Assembly (NCBI RefSeq): GCF_001672915.1
Contig: NZ_LZKR01000064.1
Coordinates: 48,767-112,766 of the forward strand
Length of the DNA stretch: 64,000 nucleotides
Source of the DNA: Mycobacterium sp. 1245805.9
Lineage (GTDB): Bacteria > Actinomycetota > Actinomycetes > Mycobacteriales > Mycobacteriaceae
Reading direction: 5' to 3'
Shown: positions 1 through 8,878 of the stretch, one piece after another
Position numbering within the stretch: position 1 is the stretch's first letter
Layout of the letters: each line of letters begins with the position of its first letter
Position numbers and translations under genes: made by a program
The notes under the pieces: model-generated
Told to the model about the DNA's origin: nothing
Seen by the model: only the letters and a program-made list of their open reading frames with translations
Databases searched by the model: none

Positions 1-807
1 TATGCCTACCAATCGCCGGTGACCGCGTCCTACAACGAGGCTCGGCTGACCCCGCGATCGGACACCAGGCAAAACGTCATCCTCAATCGCGTCGAAACCA
101 TCCCGGCGACAAGGTCGCACCGCTACATCGACTATTGGGGAACCGCCGTCACCGCGTTCGACCTGCACGCGCCGCACACCGATCTGACGGTGACGTCGTC
201 CTCGGTCGTCGAGACGGAACGGGGGGACCCGGCGGTGGCGGAGGTCAGCTGGAACGACCTGCGCTCCGAGGCCGTGATCGATCGTTTCGACGAGCTGCTG
301 CGGCCCACAGCGCACACCCCGATAGGCAAGCGCGTCGCGTCGGTGGCCAAGAAGATCGCCAAGTCCTGCGACCCCGCCGAGGCCGTCGTCGCCGCGGGCA
401 AGTGGGTGCGCAGCGAGCTGGACTACCTGCCGGGGACCACCAGCGTGCACTCTTCCGGGCTGGACGCCCTGACCGAGGGCAAGGGCGTCTGCCAGGACTT
501 TGTGCACCTGACGCTGATGTTGTTGCGCGCCATGGGAATTCCGGGGCGCTACGTGTCCGGCTATCTGCACCCCAAACGCCACGCCGTCGTGGGTGACACC
601 GTCGACGGGCGAAGCCACGCGTGGATTCAGGCCTGGACCGGCGGCTGGTGGAACTTCGACCCCACCAACGACAGCGAGATCACCGAGCAGTACGTCAGCG
701 TGGGCGCCGGGCGCGACTACACCGACGTCGCCCCGCTCAAGGGCATCTATTCCGGGGAAGGGGCGACCGATCTCGACGTGATCGTCGAGGTCACCCGGCT
801 GGCCTGA
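1..807 (+). CDS. Transglutaminase-like protein, Rv2409c-type (5' end cut by window edge)
   Basis: A transglutaminase-like cysteine-protease-fold protein. The reading frame is already open at base 1 (it reads YAYQSPVTASYNEAR), so the GTG at 19 is internal and the true start lies left of the window. The papain-like triad is visible: Cys in GKGVCQDFVHL (codon at 490), His in GRSHAWIQAW (616) and Asp in WWNFDPTND (658). The N-terminal part resembles the bacterial transglutaminase-like N-terminal region found in this family. In mycobacteria such proteins are usually linked to alpha-E / circularly permuted ATP-grasp genes, which would lie outside the left edge. The substrate is unknown. Family call is strong, function is inferred. 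Confidence 0.88.
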   Translation, partial: YAYQSPVTASYNEARLTPRSDTRQNVILNRVETIPATRSHRYIDYWGTAVTAFDLHAPHTDLTVTSSSVVETERGDPAVAEVSWNDLRSEAVIDRFDELLRPTAHTPIGKRVASVAKKIAKSCDPAEAVVAAGKWVRSELDYLPGTTSVHSSGLDALTEGKGVCQDFVHLTLMLLRAMGIPGRYVSGYLHPKRHAVVGDTVDGRSHAWIQAWTGGWWNFDPTNDSEITEQYVSVGAGRDYTDVAPLKGIYSGEGATDLDVIVEVTRLA

Positions 808-813
808 AGGCCG

Positions 814-2172
814 TTAACCGTGCGGGCCCGGCTGGCCCAACAGCTTGCCGCCCTCGCCGCCGGCCCCGCCGGAACCACCGTCGACGCCGTGGCCGCCGGC
901 GCCGCCGAAACCGATCAGTTGCGCATTGCCGCCGCGACCGCCGGCCCCACCCACCGGCGGGATCCCGGCGCCGCCGTTACCGCCGGCGCCGCCGTTGCCC
1001 AGCAGCAGCGCGCCGGACCCGCCGTCGCCGCCGGCACCACCCGGTCCAGTGCCCAGAAAGCCGGCCCCGCCGGAGCCGGCGTGGCCGCCGTTGCCAATCA
1101 GGCCGATCGCGGCGCCGCCGTTACCGCCGTGCCCACCGTTCGTGTGCACGGCGGTGCCGTCTCCGCCCGCTCCGCCGGCGCCGCCGCCGCCGTAGAGGAG
1201 TCCGCCCTGGCCGCCGGCCCCGGCGGCGCCGCCACCCGTTCCGCCGGCTCCGCCGGCACCGCCGTGGCCCCACAGCCCCGCGAAGCCGCCGTTGGCGCCG
1301 TTGCCGCCCTGCAGGAGGCCGAAGCCGCCGCCACCGCCCGCGCCCCCGTGGCCGAACAACATCCCGCCGTCCCCTCCGGCCCCGGCGCCGCCGGGCCCAT
1401 AGAGGAATCCACCCGGCGCGCCGTTCCCACCGTCGCCGCCGTTGCCACCGGCATTGGCGTCCAATCCGCCGATGCCGCCGGCTCCGCCGGCGCCGATCAA
1501 AAAGGCCTGCCCGCCGAATCCGCCCCTGCCGCCCGCGCCGCCGAGGCCGCCGGTCCCGCCGGGGCCGCCGGGCCCGCCGTTGCCGAACAGCCATCCGCCG
1601 GTGCCGCCGACGCCGCCGGTGCCGCCGAATGGGATAGCAGCATTGCCGGACCCGCCCCTACCGCCGGCGCCGCCGTTGCCGATCAGCCCGGCGGGCCCGC
1701 CGTTTCCGCCGGTCGCCAGCGGGCCCGTGCTGTCGCCGCCGCGGCCGCCGTTGCCGAACAAGAGGCCACCGGGCGCGCCGGGCTGCCCGCCCCCGCCGAC
1801 GGTCCCGCCATCGGCGCCGTTGCCGATCAGCGGGCGTCCCAGCAATGCCTGGGTGGGCGCGTTGATCAGGTCGAGCAGGGTTTGCTGCACATTTGCGGCC
1901 TCGGCGCTGGCGTAGGCCCCGCCGGCCGCGGCCAGGTTTTCTACAAACTGGTCGTGAAACGCCGCGAGCTGAGCGCTCACCGTCTGGTAGCTCTGCCCGT
2001 GCGATCCGAACACGGCGGCGACGGCCGCCGATACCTGGTCGGCGGCGGCCGCCTCCACGGCGGTGGTCTGGGCGGCCGCAAGCGCGTTGGCCTCCCTGAT
2101 CGCCGAACCGATCCCGGCCGCATCGGCGGCGCCCGCCAGCACTGCTTGTGGCCCCGCGATTACAAACGACAT
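814..2172 (-). CDS. PE_PGRS family protein
   Basis: A 452-residue PE_PGRS protein. Residues 1 to about 95 form a PE domain (starts [20 protein letters not shown], with the helical [20 protein letters not shown] stretch), followed by the usual GRPLIGNG linker. The rest is Gly-Gly-X repeats to a C-terminus ending [11 protein letters not shown] proteins are typically exported by ESX-5 and surface-associated; the PGRS part has no known enzymatic motif. A gene of this type sits near this place in M. tuberculosis (PE24 lies next to Rv2407), but PE24 itself lacks a PGRS tail, so this is not a simple orthologue. It starts at ATG 2172, which is divergent from the membrane protein gene at 2328. Confidence 0.93.
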   Translation of the reverse strand: MSFVIAGPQAVLAGAADAAGIGSAIREANALAAAQTTAVEAAAADQVSAAVAAVFGSHGQSYQTVSAQLAAFHDQFVENLAAAGGAYASAEAANVQQTLLDLINAPTQALLGRPLIGNGADGGTVGGGGQPGAPGGLLFGNGGRGGDSTGPLATGGNGGPAGLIGNGGAGGRGGSGNAAIPFGGTGGVGGTGGWLFGNGGPGGPGGTGGLGGAGGRGGFGGQAFLIGAGGAGGIGGLDANAGGNGGDGGNGAPGGFLYGPGGAGAGGDGGMLFGHGGAGGGGGFGLLQGGNGANGGFAGLWGHGGAGGAGGTGGGAAGAGGQGGLLYGGGGAGGAGGDGTAVHTNGGHGGNGGAAIGLIGNGGHAGSGGAGFLGTGPGGAGGDGGSGALLLGNGGAGGNGGAGIPPVGGAGGRGGNAQLIGFGGAGGHGVDGGSGGAGGEGGKLLGQPGPHG

Positions 2173-2327
2173 CCGGCACCTCGCATCGTCGTGGGCGTAC
2201 CGCCGAAGCGGATCCTATCGCCATCCGGGCCGACAGCAAACCATCCCGGGATACTCGACTGGGTTTTTCCCAGGTTGTCACCCGGTGCGGCCGCAATCGG
2301 GCAAAACGCCGGCATATCGTTCATGCC

Positions 2328-3026
2328 ATGAACGATTCACCGGCAGCTCCAACTCGGGTTGCCCGTCGCCGCCGGCGGGGCGGGCCGCCCTTGGTGTTGC
2401 TTTCCGCCGCTTGTGTGGGATTGCTTTTCGGCGGGATTGCGATCGGCGTCGCGCTGGGCGGTGTGATGCCGTTGCCGTACGGGCCCGCGTCCGCCGTCAC
2501 TGCGTACGTCCACGCCCAGCCGGTCGCCATCCACGTCATCGCCACCGCGGTGTTCGCGTCGTCGGTGCCGTTGGCGATCTACGCGGCGGCGGCCGGCGCC
2601 CGGTTGCTGCAGCTCGGCGTCACTGCCACGGGCGCCGCGATCGCCCTCGCCGGCGGCACGCTGGCCGCGGGTGCCCTGGGCCTGACCGGGTTGCTCGGGT
2701 GGACGCTGTCACGGCCGGACGTCAGCGCCGACCCCGCGCTGGTTCGCGCCGTCTACTTCCTGGTGTTTCTGGTCGGCGGCCCGGGCCACATCGTGGCGCT
2801 CGGGCTGCTGGTGGCGGGCATGGCGGTGCCCAGCCTCGTCTTGGGATTGACGCCGCGCCCGCTGGCGTGGACCGGCCTGGTGATCGCCGCCCTGGCCGAA
2901 GCGGCGACGCTGGTCTTGGTGTGGCCCCAACTCGGGGTGATGCTGCCGATCGCGCGGGTTTCGGCGCTGGCCTGGCTGGTGGTGGTCGGCGCGCTACTGC
3001 CGCGCCGTGACCTCGACCCGAAGTAG
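2328..3026 (+). CDS. Integral membrane protein of unknown function
   Basis: A 232-residue protein. After a basic N-terminus (VARRRRRGG) there are about six hydrophobic segments, at roughly residues 20-45, 55-80, 85-115, 130-155, 165-190 and 195-225, so it is an inner-membrane protein. I chose the ATG at 2328 because it is followed at once by the basic, topogenic N-terminus; the frame is open further upstream, but that part overlaps the divergent promoter region of the PE_PGRS gene. The 3' end overlaps the convergent RNase Z gene by 33 bases. I do not recognise the family (DUF4386-like architecture is possible) and no catalytic motif is visible. Confidence 0.72.
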   Translation: MNDSPAAPTRVARRRRRGGPPLVLLSAACVGLLFGGIAIGVALGGVMPLPYGPASAVTAYVHAQPVAIHVIATAVFASSVPLAIYAAAAGARLLQLGVTATGAAIALAGGTLAAGALGLTGLLGWTLSRPDVSADPALVRAVYFLVFLVGGPGHIVALGLLVAGMAVPSLVLGLTPRPLAWTGLVIAALAEAATLVLVWPQLGVMLPIARVSALAWLVVVGALLPRRDLDPK

Positions 3027-3836
3027 GTCGTCGCCGAGTTCGATGCGCCCGCCGAATTTGGTGGCGGCCAGCGCGCGCCACTGTTCCTCTTGCCCGGGCA
3101 CCAGCGCCGGCACGTAGTGCGTCATCACCAGGGTGCCCACGCCCGCGCGGTCCGCTGTCGTCGCCGCCTCCTCAACCGAGGAGTGGTAGTCGCAGATGTC
3201 CTGAAGCCGCTGCTGCGGGATGTTGGCGACGATGTCCTTGCGGATCACGGTGTGCACCAATGCGTCTGCGCCGCTTGCCAGTTCGTCCAGGCCCGCGCAC
3301 GGGACCGTGTCCCCCGCCAGCACCACCGACGTCGTGCCGGATTCGATGCGGAACCCGATGGTCGGTGCCACCGGTCGGTGGTCGGTCGGCGCGACCCGGA
3401 TCGACACGCCGTCACGTTCCCACACCGGGCCTTCGGTGCATTCGTGAACCTCGACCGCCGGCGGCGCGTTCAGGTCGGCGTGATGTGCGATCCGGTAACC
3501 GATGTCGTGGCCGAACGCCTTCAGCGTCGCCTCCACCGTCTCCGCGGTGCCCGGCGGCCCGATGATCGGCAGCGGCGCGGGCTCGGGCGCGAAGGTGGAG
3601 ATCCAGCGGGTGATGAGGAGGTCGCCGAGGTCGCCGATGTGGTCGCTGTGCAGGTGGGTGAGCAGCAGCGCCGACAGCCCGGCGGCGCCCACGCCGACCG
3701 CCGCCGCGCGCTGCAGCACCCCGCGTCCGCAGTCCACCAAGAACACCTGCCCGCCGGCCCGCACCAGGGTCGACGGCCCGGCCCGGTTGGGGTCGGGAAT
3801 CGGGCTTCCGGTGCCCAGCAGGGTGATCTCGATCAT
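2994..3836 (-). CDS. rnz: Ribonuclease Z family metallo-hydrolase (Rv2407-type)
   Basis: A 280-residue metallo-beta-lactamase-fold protein of the RNase Z / ElaC type, expected to process tRNA 3' ends or act as a related phosphodiesterase. The zinc motif HLHSDH is at residues 61-66, and later His residues (TDHRPV, MTHYVP near the C-terminus) and the Asp in VLAGDTV complete the usual ligand set. Length fits the short bacterial form. It starts at ATG 3836 and is convergent with the preceding membrane protein gene, overlapping it by 33 bases. The same gene sits next to the CBS protein in M. tuberculosis, which supports orthology with Rv2407. Confidence 0.9.
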   Translation of the reverse strand: MIEITLLGTGSPIPDPNRAGPSTLVRAGGQVFLVDCGRGVLQRAAAVGVGAAGLSALLLTHLHSDHIGDLGDLLITRWISTFAPEPAPLPIIGPPGTAETVEATLKAFGHDIGYRIAHHADLNAPPAVEVHECTEGPVWERDGVSIRVAPTDHRPVAPTIGFRIESGTTSVVLAGDTVPCAGLDELASGADALVHTVIRKDIVANIPQQRLQDICDYHSSVEEAATTADRAGVGTLVMTHYVPALVPGQEEQWRALAATKFGGRIELGDDLLRVEVTARQ

Positions 3837-3994
3837 GGGTTCATCCTTGCAAGCCCGACGCGCCCGCAGTGGGGTTTGGGCGTGGAATCCGAGGGTATGG
3901 GAGCCCGCGGTTACCGCTTTTCGTGTTGGCTTTCCCGCCGGGCGAGTTAGCCGTAGCCTGATGTGAAGCGGATCACAACCGGCTGGAGGCCTTG

Positions 3995-4423
3995 ATGCGG
4001 ATTGCGGACGTCTTGCGGAACAAGGGCGCGGCGGTGGTGACGATCCACCCCGATGCGACCGTCAAGGAGCTGGTCGCCGGCCTCGCCGAGCAAAACATCG
4101 GCGCCATGGTGGTGGTCGGCGACGAGGGCGTCGTCGGCATCGTCTCGGAGCGCGACGTCGTGCGCCAGCTGCACACCCACGGCGCGAGCGTGCTCTCGCG
4201 GCCGATCTCCAAGATCATGACCTCCACGGTTGCCACGTGCACGAAGTCCGACACCGTGGACTCCCTGAGCGTGCTGATGACGAAGAACCGGGTGCGCCAC
4301 GTGCCGGTACTGGACGGCAAGAAGCTGATCGGCATCGTCAGCATCGGCGACGTGGTGAAGACGCGTATGGAGGAGCTCGAGGCCGAGCACGAGCAGCTGC
4401 AGTCCTACATCACGCAGGGCTGA
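3995..4423 (+). CDS. Tandem CBS-domain protein (Rv2406c-type)
   Basis: A 142-residue protein made almost entirely of two CBS motifs (about residues 8-60 and 75-130, with [11 protein letters not shown] and IVSIGDVVK closing each). Such stand-alone CBS pairs bind adenine nucleotides and act as energy or redox sensors; the partner is unknown. A strong GGAGG (3985-3989) lies 5 bases before ATG 3995. A TTG three bases earlier would be only 2 bases from it, so ATG 3995 is preferred. The stop codon is the first base triplet of a 56-bp tandem repeat. Confidence 0.9.
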   Translation: MRIADVLRNKGAAVVTIHPDATVKELVAGLAEQNIGAMVVVGDEGVVGIVSERDVVRQLHTHGASVLSRPISKIMTSTVATCTKSDTVDSLSVLMTKNRVRHVPVLDGKKLIGIVSIGDVVKTRMEELEAEHEQLQSYITQG

Positions 4424-4532
4424 TTGCCCGGCTCCTCAACTGGCCGCGCCCGGCCCGCATCGTCGCCGGGCGGGGCTGATTGCCCGGCTCCTCAACTGGC
4501 CGCGCCCGGCCCGCATCGTCGCCGGGCGGGGC
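4421..4532. repeat. Two perfect tandem copies of a 56-bp repeat (VNTR-like)
   Basis: Copies run 4421-4476 and 4477-4532 and look identical by eye. The first begins with the stop codon of the CBS gene, and a third copy is started but broken after TGA. Each unit holds an inverted repeat CGCCCGGC / GCCGGGCG around a 10-base loop, so each can form a GC hairpin that could end transcription of the CBS gene. Units of this size and composition are typical of the VNTR loci used for typing in the M. avium complex and relatives. Confidence 0.9.
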
Positions 4533-4545
4533 TGACGCGGCGTTT

Positions 4546-4607
4546 CGCCGAACGTGTTCTCAGGGCGCAGATCCTGCGAAATTTGCGCCGTGGTTACACG
4601 TTCGGCG
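4546..4607. repeat. Nested palindrome between convergent genes, probable bidirectional terminator or mobile palindromic element
   Basis: Perfect 12-base outer arms CGCCGAACGTGT (4546-4557) and ACACGTTCGGCG (4596-4607) enclose a second pair GGCGCA (4564-4569) / TGCGCC (4584-4589) and, inside that, CGCAG-atc-CTGCG. It lies exactly between the ends of the CBS gene and the PemK-like gene, where a shared terminator is expected, but it has no U-tract. The symmetry is more than a normal terminator needs. Confidence 0.75.
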
Positions 4608-4618
4608 CTTGTCGCGCA

Positions 4619-5197
4619 CTAGCTCCAGGCGTAGTCCGCCCGTAGCCGGGCGGCGATGACGTCGAAGATCTCGCGATCCAGGATCGCGCCCTCGCGGCGA
4701 ATGCCCTCCTCGGGCACGTCGAGCACCCGGTCCAGGCGAACCCAGCTTTCCCGGCCCTCGTAATCCCAGGCGCCGGCCCCGATCCCGACCCAGTCGCGAT
4801 CGCCGGCGTGGCGCTCCTGGCTGGACACCATCAGCCCCAGCAGGACGCGACGGTCACGGCCCACGACCAGGACCGGTCGATCCTTGCCGCGGGTGGGATC
4901 GTCCTCGTAGGCCACCCAGGTCCACACGATCTCGCCGGGGTCGGCGCGGCCGTCGAGGTTCGGGGCGTAGACGAGCTTTCGCGCCCGCTGGGCGGTGGGA
5001 AAGCTGGTGCTGGTCACCGGCCGCCCCGCCGCGATCTCGGCCGGCGACGGCGGCGCGGCCGAGGCGATGACATTCGCGGTGATCTTCACGGCGCGCTCGA
5101 GTTCGCGCGCGACGACCTGGGCGGTCTGCGCGTAGACCACCACATTTCGGGCGAAGCGCTGCAACGTCTTCCACTGGGATTTGCGGGGAGACGCCAT
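4619..5197 (-). CDS. PemK/MazF-like protein (Rv2405-type)
   Basis: A 192-residue protein with an N-terminal helical region (residues 1 to about 60) and a PemK/MazF-type beta-barrel after it ([25 protein letters not shown], then [18 protein letters not shown]). MazF/PemK proteins are mRNA interferases, but this one is longer than a classical toxin and there is no antitoxin gene beside it, so toxin activity is unproven. The frame is open far upstream on this strand only because it is antisense to lepA; the ATG at 5197 ([10 protein letters not shown]) is the natural start. It is divergent from lepA and shares the promoter interval with it. Confidence 0.82.
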   Translation of the reverse strand: MASPRKSQWKTLQRFARNVVVYAQTAQVVARELERAVKITANVIASAAPPSPAEIAAGRPVTSTSFPTAQRARKLVYAPNLDGRADPGEIVWTWVAYEDDPTRGKDRPVLVVGRDRRVLLGLMVSSQERHAGDRDWVGIGAGAWDYEGRESWVRLDRVLDVPEEGIRREGAILDREIFDVIAARLRADYAWS

Positions 5198-5230
5198 ATT
5201 CGCAGCATAACCGCGGGCGGCCGGGCGCGA

Positions 5231-7162
5231 ATGTGTCCAAGTAGGTCCCGGCGACCCCGCACAGATACCCTGGACATACCGCTCAGGCGGCCGCGAGCAG
5301 GCCCAGACCAGGAGATTCCCATCAGCAGTTTCGCCGACAAGACCTTCACCCCGCCGGCGCAGATCAGGAATTTCTGCATCATCGCTCACATCGACCACGG
5401 CAAGTCGACGCTGGCGGACCGGATGCTCCAGCTCACCGGCGTCGTCGATGAGCGGTCGATGCGCGCCCAGTACCTGGACCGGATGGACATCGAGCGCGAG
5501 CGCGGGATCACCATCAAGGCGCAGAACGTGCGGCTGCCCTGGAAGGTCGACGAGACCGATTACGTCCTGCACCTGATCGACACCCCCGGCCATGTCGACT
5601 TCACCTACGAGGTGTCGCGCGCGCTGGAGGCCTGCGAGGGCGCGGTCCTGCTGGTGGACGCCGCCCAGGGCATCGAGGCGCAGACGTTGGCCAACCTGTA
5701 CCTGGCGCTGGACCGTGACCTGCACATCATCCCGGTGCTCAACAAGATCGACCTGCCGGCCGCCGACCCGGACCGTTACGCCGGCGAGATCGCCCACATC
5801 ATCGGCTGCGAGCCCGAGGACGTGTTGCGGGTGTCCGGCAAGACCGGGGAGGGCGTCGCCGACCTGCTCGACCACGTGGTGCGTGAGGTCCCGCCGCCCG
5901 AGGGTGACGCCGACGCGCCCACCCGCGCGATGATCTTCGACTCCGTCTACGACATCTACCGCGGCGTGGTGACCTACGTGCGCGTGGTGGACGGCAAGAT
6001 CACCCCGCGCGAGCGCATCGCGATGATGTCCACCGGCGCCACCCACGAACTGCTCGAGGTCGGCATCGTCTCGCCCGAACCCAAGCCCAGCGAGGGCCTG
6101 GGTGTGGGGGAGGTGGGCTACCTGATCACGGGGGTGAAGGACGTCCGACAGTCCAAGGTCGGCGACACCGTGACCACGGCCCGGCACGGCGCCACCGAGG
6201 CGCTCACGGGCTATCGCGAACCCAAGCCGATGGTCTACTCGGGGCTCTATCCGGTCGACGGCTCGGACTACCCGGATCTGCGCGACGCCTTGGACCGCCT
6301 GCAGCTCAACGACGCCGCCCTGACCTACGAGCCGGAGACGTCGGTGGCGCTGGGCTTCGGTTTCCGCTGCGGCTTCCTGGGTCTGCTGCACATGGAGATC
6401 ACCCGCGAGCGCCTGGAGCGCGAGTTCGACCTGGACCTGATCTCGACGTCGCCGAACGTCGTCTACCGGGTCGTCAAAGAGGATGACAGCGAGGTCGTGG
6501 TGACCAACCCGTCGGACTGGCCGGAGGGAAAGATCCGCATCGTCTACGAACCCGTCGTGAAGACGACCATCATCGCGCCCAGCGAGTTCATCGGCACCAT
6601 CATGGAGCTGTGCCAGTCGCGGCGCGGCGAGCTGGGCGGCATGGACTACCTGTCGCCCGAGCGGGTCGAATTGCGCTACACCATGCCGCTCGGCGAGATC
6701 ATCTTCGACTTCTTCGATTCCCTGAAGTCGCGCACCCGCGGCTATGCCAGCCTGGACTACGAGGAGGCGGGCGAGCAGGAGGCCGAACTGGTCAAGGTCG
6801 ACATCCTGCTGCAGGGCGAGGCCGTCGACGCGTTCAGCGCGATCGTGCACAAGGATTCGGCGTACGCCTACGGCAACAAGATGACCACCAAGCTCAAGGA
6901 GCTGATCCCGCGCCAGCAGTTCGAGGTGCCGGTGCAGGCGGCGATCGGATCGAAAATCATTGCCCGCGAGAACATTCGGGCCATCCGCAAGGACGTGCTG
7001 TCCAAGTGCTACGGCGGTGACATCACCCGCAAACGCAAACTTCTGGAAAAGCAGAAGGAAGGCAAGAAGCGGATGAAGACGATCGGCCGGGTCGAGGTGC
7101 CGCAGGAGGCGTTCGTCGCCGCGCTGTCCACCGACGCCGCCGGGGACAAGGGTAAGAAGTAG
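5231..7162 (+). CDS. lepA: Translation elongation factor 4 (LepA/EF4)
   Basis: A ribosome-associated GTPase. The G domain has G1 AHIDHGKST, switch I RGITIKA, G3 DTPGH and G4 NKID. Domains II, III, V and the LepA-specific C-terminal domain ([29 protein letters not shown], given here only as landmarks RQQFEVPVQ and [17 protein letters not shown]) are complete. The start is uncertain. ATG 5231 gives 643 residues with an Arg/Pro-rich leader, as in the M. tuberculosis annotation. A good AGGAG (5310-5314) lies 6 bases before an in-frame ATC at 5321, from which the product would begin [10 protein letters not shown], the usual length for LepA. No ATG, GTG or TTG lies between. The lipoprotein gene follows after 2 bases. 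Confidence 0.96.
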   Translation: MCPSRSRRPRTDTLDIPLRRPRAGPDQEIPISSFADKTFTPPAQIRNFCIIAHIDHGKSTLADRMLQLTGVVDERSMRAQYLDRMDIERERGITIKAQNVRLPWKVDETDYVLHLIDTPGHVDFTYEVSRALEACEGAVLLVDAAQGIEAQTLANLYLALDRDLHIIPVLNKIDLPAADPDRYAGEIAHIIGCEPEDVLRVSGKTGEGVADLLDHVVREVPPPEGDADAPTRAMIFDSVYDIYRGVVTYVRVVDGKITPRERIAMMSTGATHELLEVGIVSPEPKPSEGLGVGEVGYLITGVKDVRQSKVGDTVTTARHGATEALTGYREPKPMVYSGLYPVDGSDYPDLRDALDRLQLNDAALTYEPETSVALGFGFRCGFLGLLHMEITRERLEREFDLDLISTSPNVVYRVVKEDDSEVVVTNPSDWPEGKIRIVYEPVVKTTIIAPSEFIGTIMELCQSRRGELGGMDYLSPERVELRYTMPLGEIIFDFFDSLKSRTRGYASLDYEEAGEQEAELVKVDILLQGEAVDAFSAIVHKDSAYAYGNKMTTKLKELIPRQQFEVPVQAAIGSKIIARENIRAIRKDVLSKCYGGDITRKRKLLEKQKEGKKRMKTIGRVEVPQEAFVAALSTDAAGDKGKK

Positions 7163-7164
7163 CC

Positions 7165-7932
7165 GTGCGAATAGTTGGGCCGGCGACGGCCTTGATATTG
7201 GTCGCCGCGTTGGCGGCGGGCTGTGGTGGCGTGGTGGACGGCACGGCGAAGCCGGCACCGAACCTGAAGCCGCGACCGCTCACCGGCGACACCGTCCGCC
7301 GAGTGCTGCTCGACGGTGATGCCCTGTCGCGGATGCTCAACCAGCCCTTCGCCACCCGCAAGCCGGTCGAGTTCGGCGGTCCCGACGTGCTGAGCCAAAA
7401 GGACGAAACCGTGTCGCCGCCCAATTGCCTGGGCGTCACGGCGATGCTGCAGAAAAGCGTGTACCAGTCCGCGGACGTCAAAGACGTTGCGTCGCAGTCG
7501 TGGTGGAACAACGGCGATCCGGCGCAGGTGATCAGCGTCATCGAGGGCGTGGTCGCCCTGTCCTCGGCCGCGCAGGCCGAGGCGCTGTTCGCGCAATTCT
7601 CGCAGCAGTGGCAGCAGTGCAACGGCGCGACGACGACCGAGCAAAACGGCCCGATCAGCACGACCAACGTCATCGGCGACGTCCGGGTGCCCGAGGGGTC
7701 CAAAACCATTGTCGCGGCGACCATTACCGCCACGTCGGTGCTGCCCAACATGCCGCCCCTGCGGCCCACCCCACAGGCGAGGGCGATCGGGGTCAAGATG
7801 AACTGCCTCGTCGAGGTGGAGGTTGTCTTCTTCGGCGAGCGCCGCCCGTCCGACCCGGGATCGGGCAACCTGGACACCAGCGGCATCGACGTGGCGCGCG
7901 CCATGATGGACAAGGTCAGCGCCCTGAGCTGA
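7165..7932 (+). CDS. lppR: Lipoprotein with PknH-type sensor domain (LppR-like)
   Basis: A 255-residue secreted lipoprotein. The signal peptide ends in the lipobox LAAGC (Cys near residue 20). The mature part is a PknH extracellular-type sensor domain, with Cys pairs in PPNCLGV, WQQCNG and MNCLVEVEVVFFG, which form disulfides in the PknH domain. The ligand is unknown. The GTG start at 7165 lies 2 bases after the lepA stop, so translation is likely coupled. Gene order matches M. tuberculosis, where lppR follows lepA. A paralogue follows directly. Confidence 0.88.
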   Translation: MRIVGPATALILVAALAAGCGGVVDGTAKPAPNLKPRPLTGDTVRRVLLDGDALSRMLNQPFATRKPVEFGGPDVLSQKDETVSPPNCLGVTAMLQKSVYQSADVKDVASQSWWNNGDPAQVISVIEGVVALSSAAQAEALFAQFSQQWQQCNGATTTEQNGPISTTNVIGDVRVPEGSKTIVAATITATSVLPNMPPLRPTPQARAIGVKMNCLVEVEVVFFGERRPSDPGSGNLDTSGIDVARAMMDKVSALS

Positions 7933-8050
7933 GGCGCCCCGTCGCCGCACCCTGAGCCAACGCTGGCGGTTTTCTATGTCTTTGGTGTGTCTTACGGCGG
8001 GCGCGGCTGGCTCAAAAGTAAACTTCCGGTGAACGCAAAGGAGCCGGAAG

Positions 8051-8857
8051 ATGAATGGCGCGGGTGTGACGGGTGAAGACCGGGCGCGATGTCGCGCGCG
8101 TGGGGGACGCCGCTGGCGCGTGGTGGCCGCGCTGCTGCTCGCGATGGCGACCGCCGGCTGCGCCACGGTTGTCGACGGCACGGCGCGGCCGGCGCCGGGC
8201 ATCGCACCGCGATCGCTGCACGGACAAACCATCAAGCAGGTACTACTGGGTCACCGGGCGTTGTCGGGAATTCTCAACCAGTCCTTCAAGATTGATCCGC
8301 GCTTTCGGCCGCGGTTCGGTGGGCCCGACGCGCTGCTCGACGACGGGTGGCTCTCGCCCGGTGACTGCCTGGGCGTCGCGTCGATGCTGCAGCGCGTCGT
8401 CTATCAGTCCAGCCAGGTGCGCCACGTCGCCGTGCAAACGTGGCGGCACGCCCCGAAGTCGGTGGAGCTGACCAGCGTGAAGGAGGGTGTGGTCAGCTTG
8501 CCCAGCCCCGCCGAGGCCCAGGCGCTGTTCGAGAAATTCGCCCAGCAGTGGCAGCAATGCGACGGCACGACGATGCCCTTGTCGGGCACGGTGTTCAGGC
8601 TCAAGGCCGCCGTCGCCAACGTCGAGGTTGCGAATTCGGTTGCCTCGGCGACCATTTCGATGGGGTTCGCGTCGCGTAGCTTGGATTCGGCGTCCCTGTC
8701 ATCGGGGCGTGCCCTCGGCGTCCGCGGCAATTGCCTGGTCGAGGTCGAGGTCGCCTTCTTCGGTGACACCCAGCCGTCGGACCGCGACGCCGATCCCCAG
8801 GCCAGCGCCGTCGACGTCGCGCAGGCCATCTTGGACAAGGTCGGCGCCCTCGCTTAA
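8051..8857 (+). CDS. Second LppR-like lipoprotein, tandem paralogue
   Basis: A 268-residue paralogue of the preceding gene. A longer basic N-region is followed by a hydrophobic core and lipobox MATAGC. The mature part has the same order of motifs (VVDGTARPAP, GDCLGVASMLQ, FAQQWQQCDGT, GNCLVEVEVAFFGDTQPSD). AAGGAGCCGGAAG just before ATG 8051 is the ribosome binding site. It probably arose by tandem duplication and then diverged. It converges on the trehalase gene, leaving 21 bases between stops. Confidence 0.87.
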   Translation: MNGAGVTGEDRARCRARGGRRWRVVAALLLAMATAGCATVVDGTARPAPGIAPRSLHGQTIKQVLLGHRALSGILNQSFKIDPRFRPRFGGPDALLDDGWLSPGDCLGVASMLQRVVYQSSQVRHVAVQTWRHAPKSVELTSVKEGVVSLPSPAEAQALFEKFAQQWQQCDGTTMPLSGTVFRLKAAVANVEVANSVASATISMGFASRSLDSASLSSGRALGVRGNCLVEVEVAFFGDTQPSDRDADPQASAVDVAQAILDKVGALA

Positions 8858-8878
8858 GGGGCGGGCGCTGACACGCTC

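Noticed and set aside
4619..7258. 879-codon open frame on the - strand across lepA
   Set aside because: Only its last 192 codons (4619-5197) form a recognisable protein. The rest is antisense to lepA and is a GC-bias artefact.
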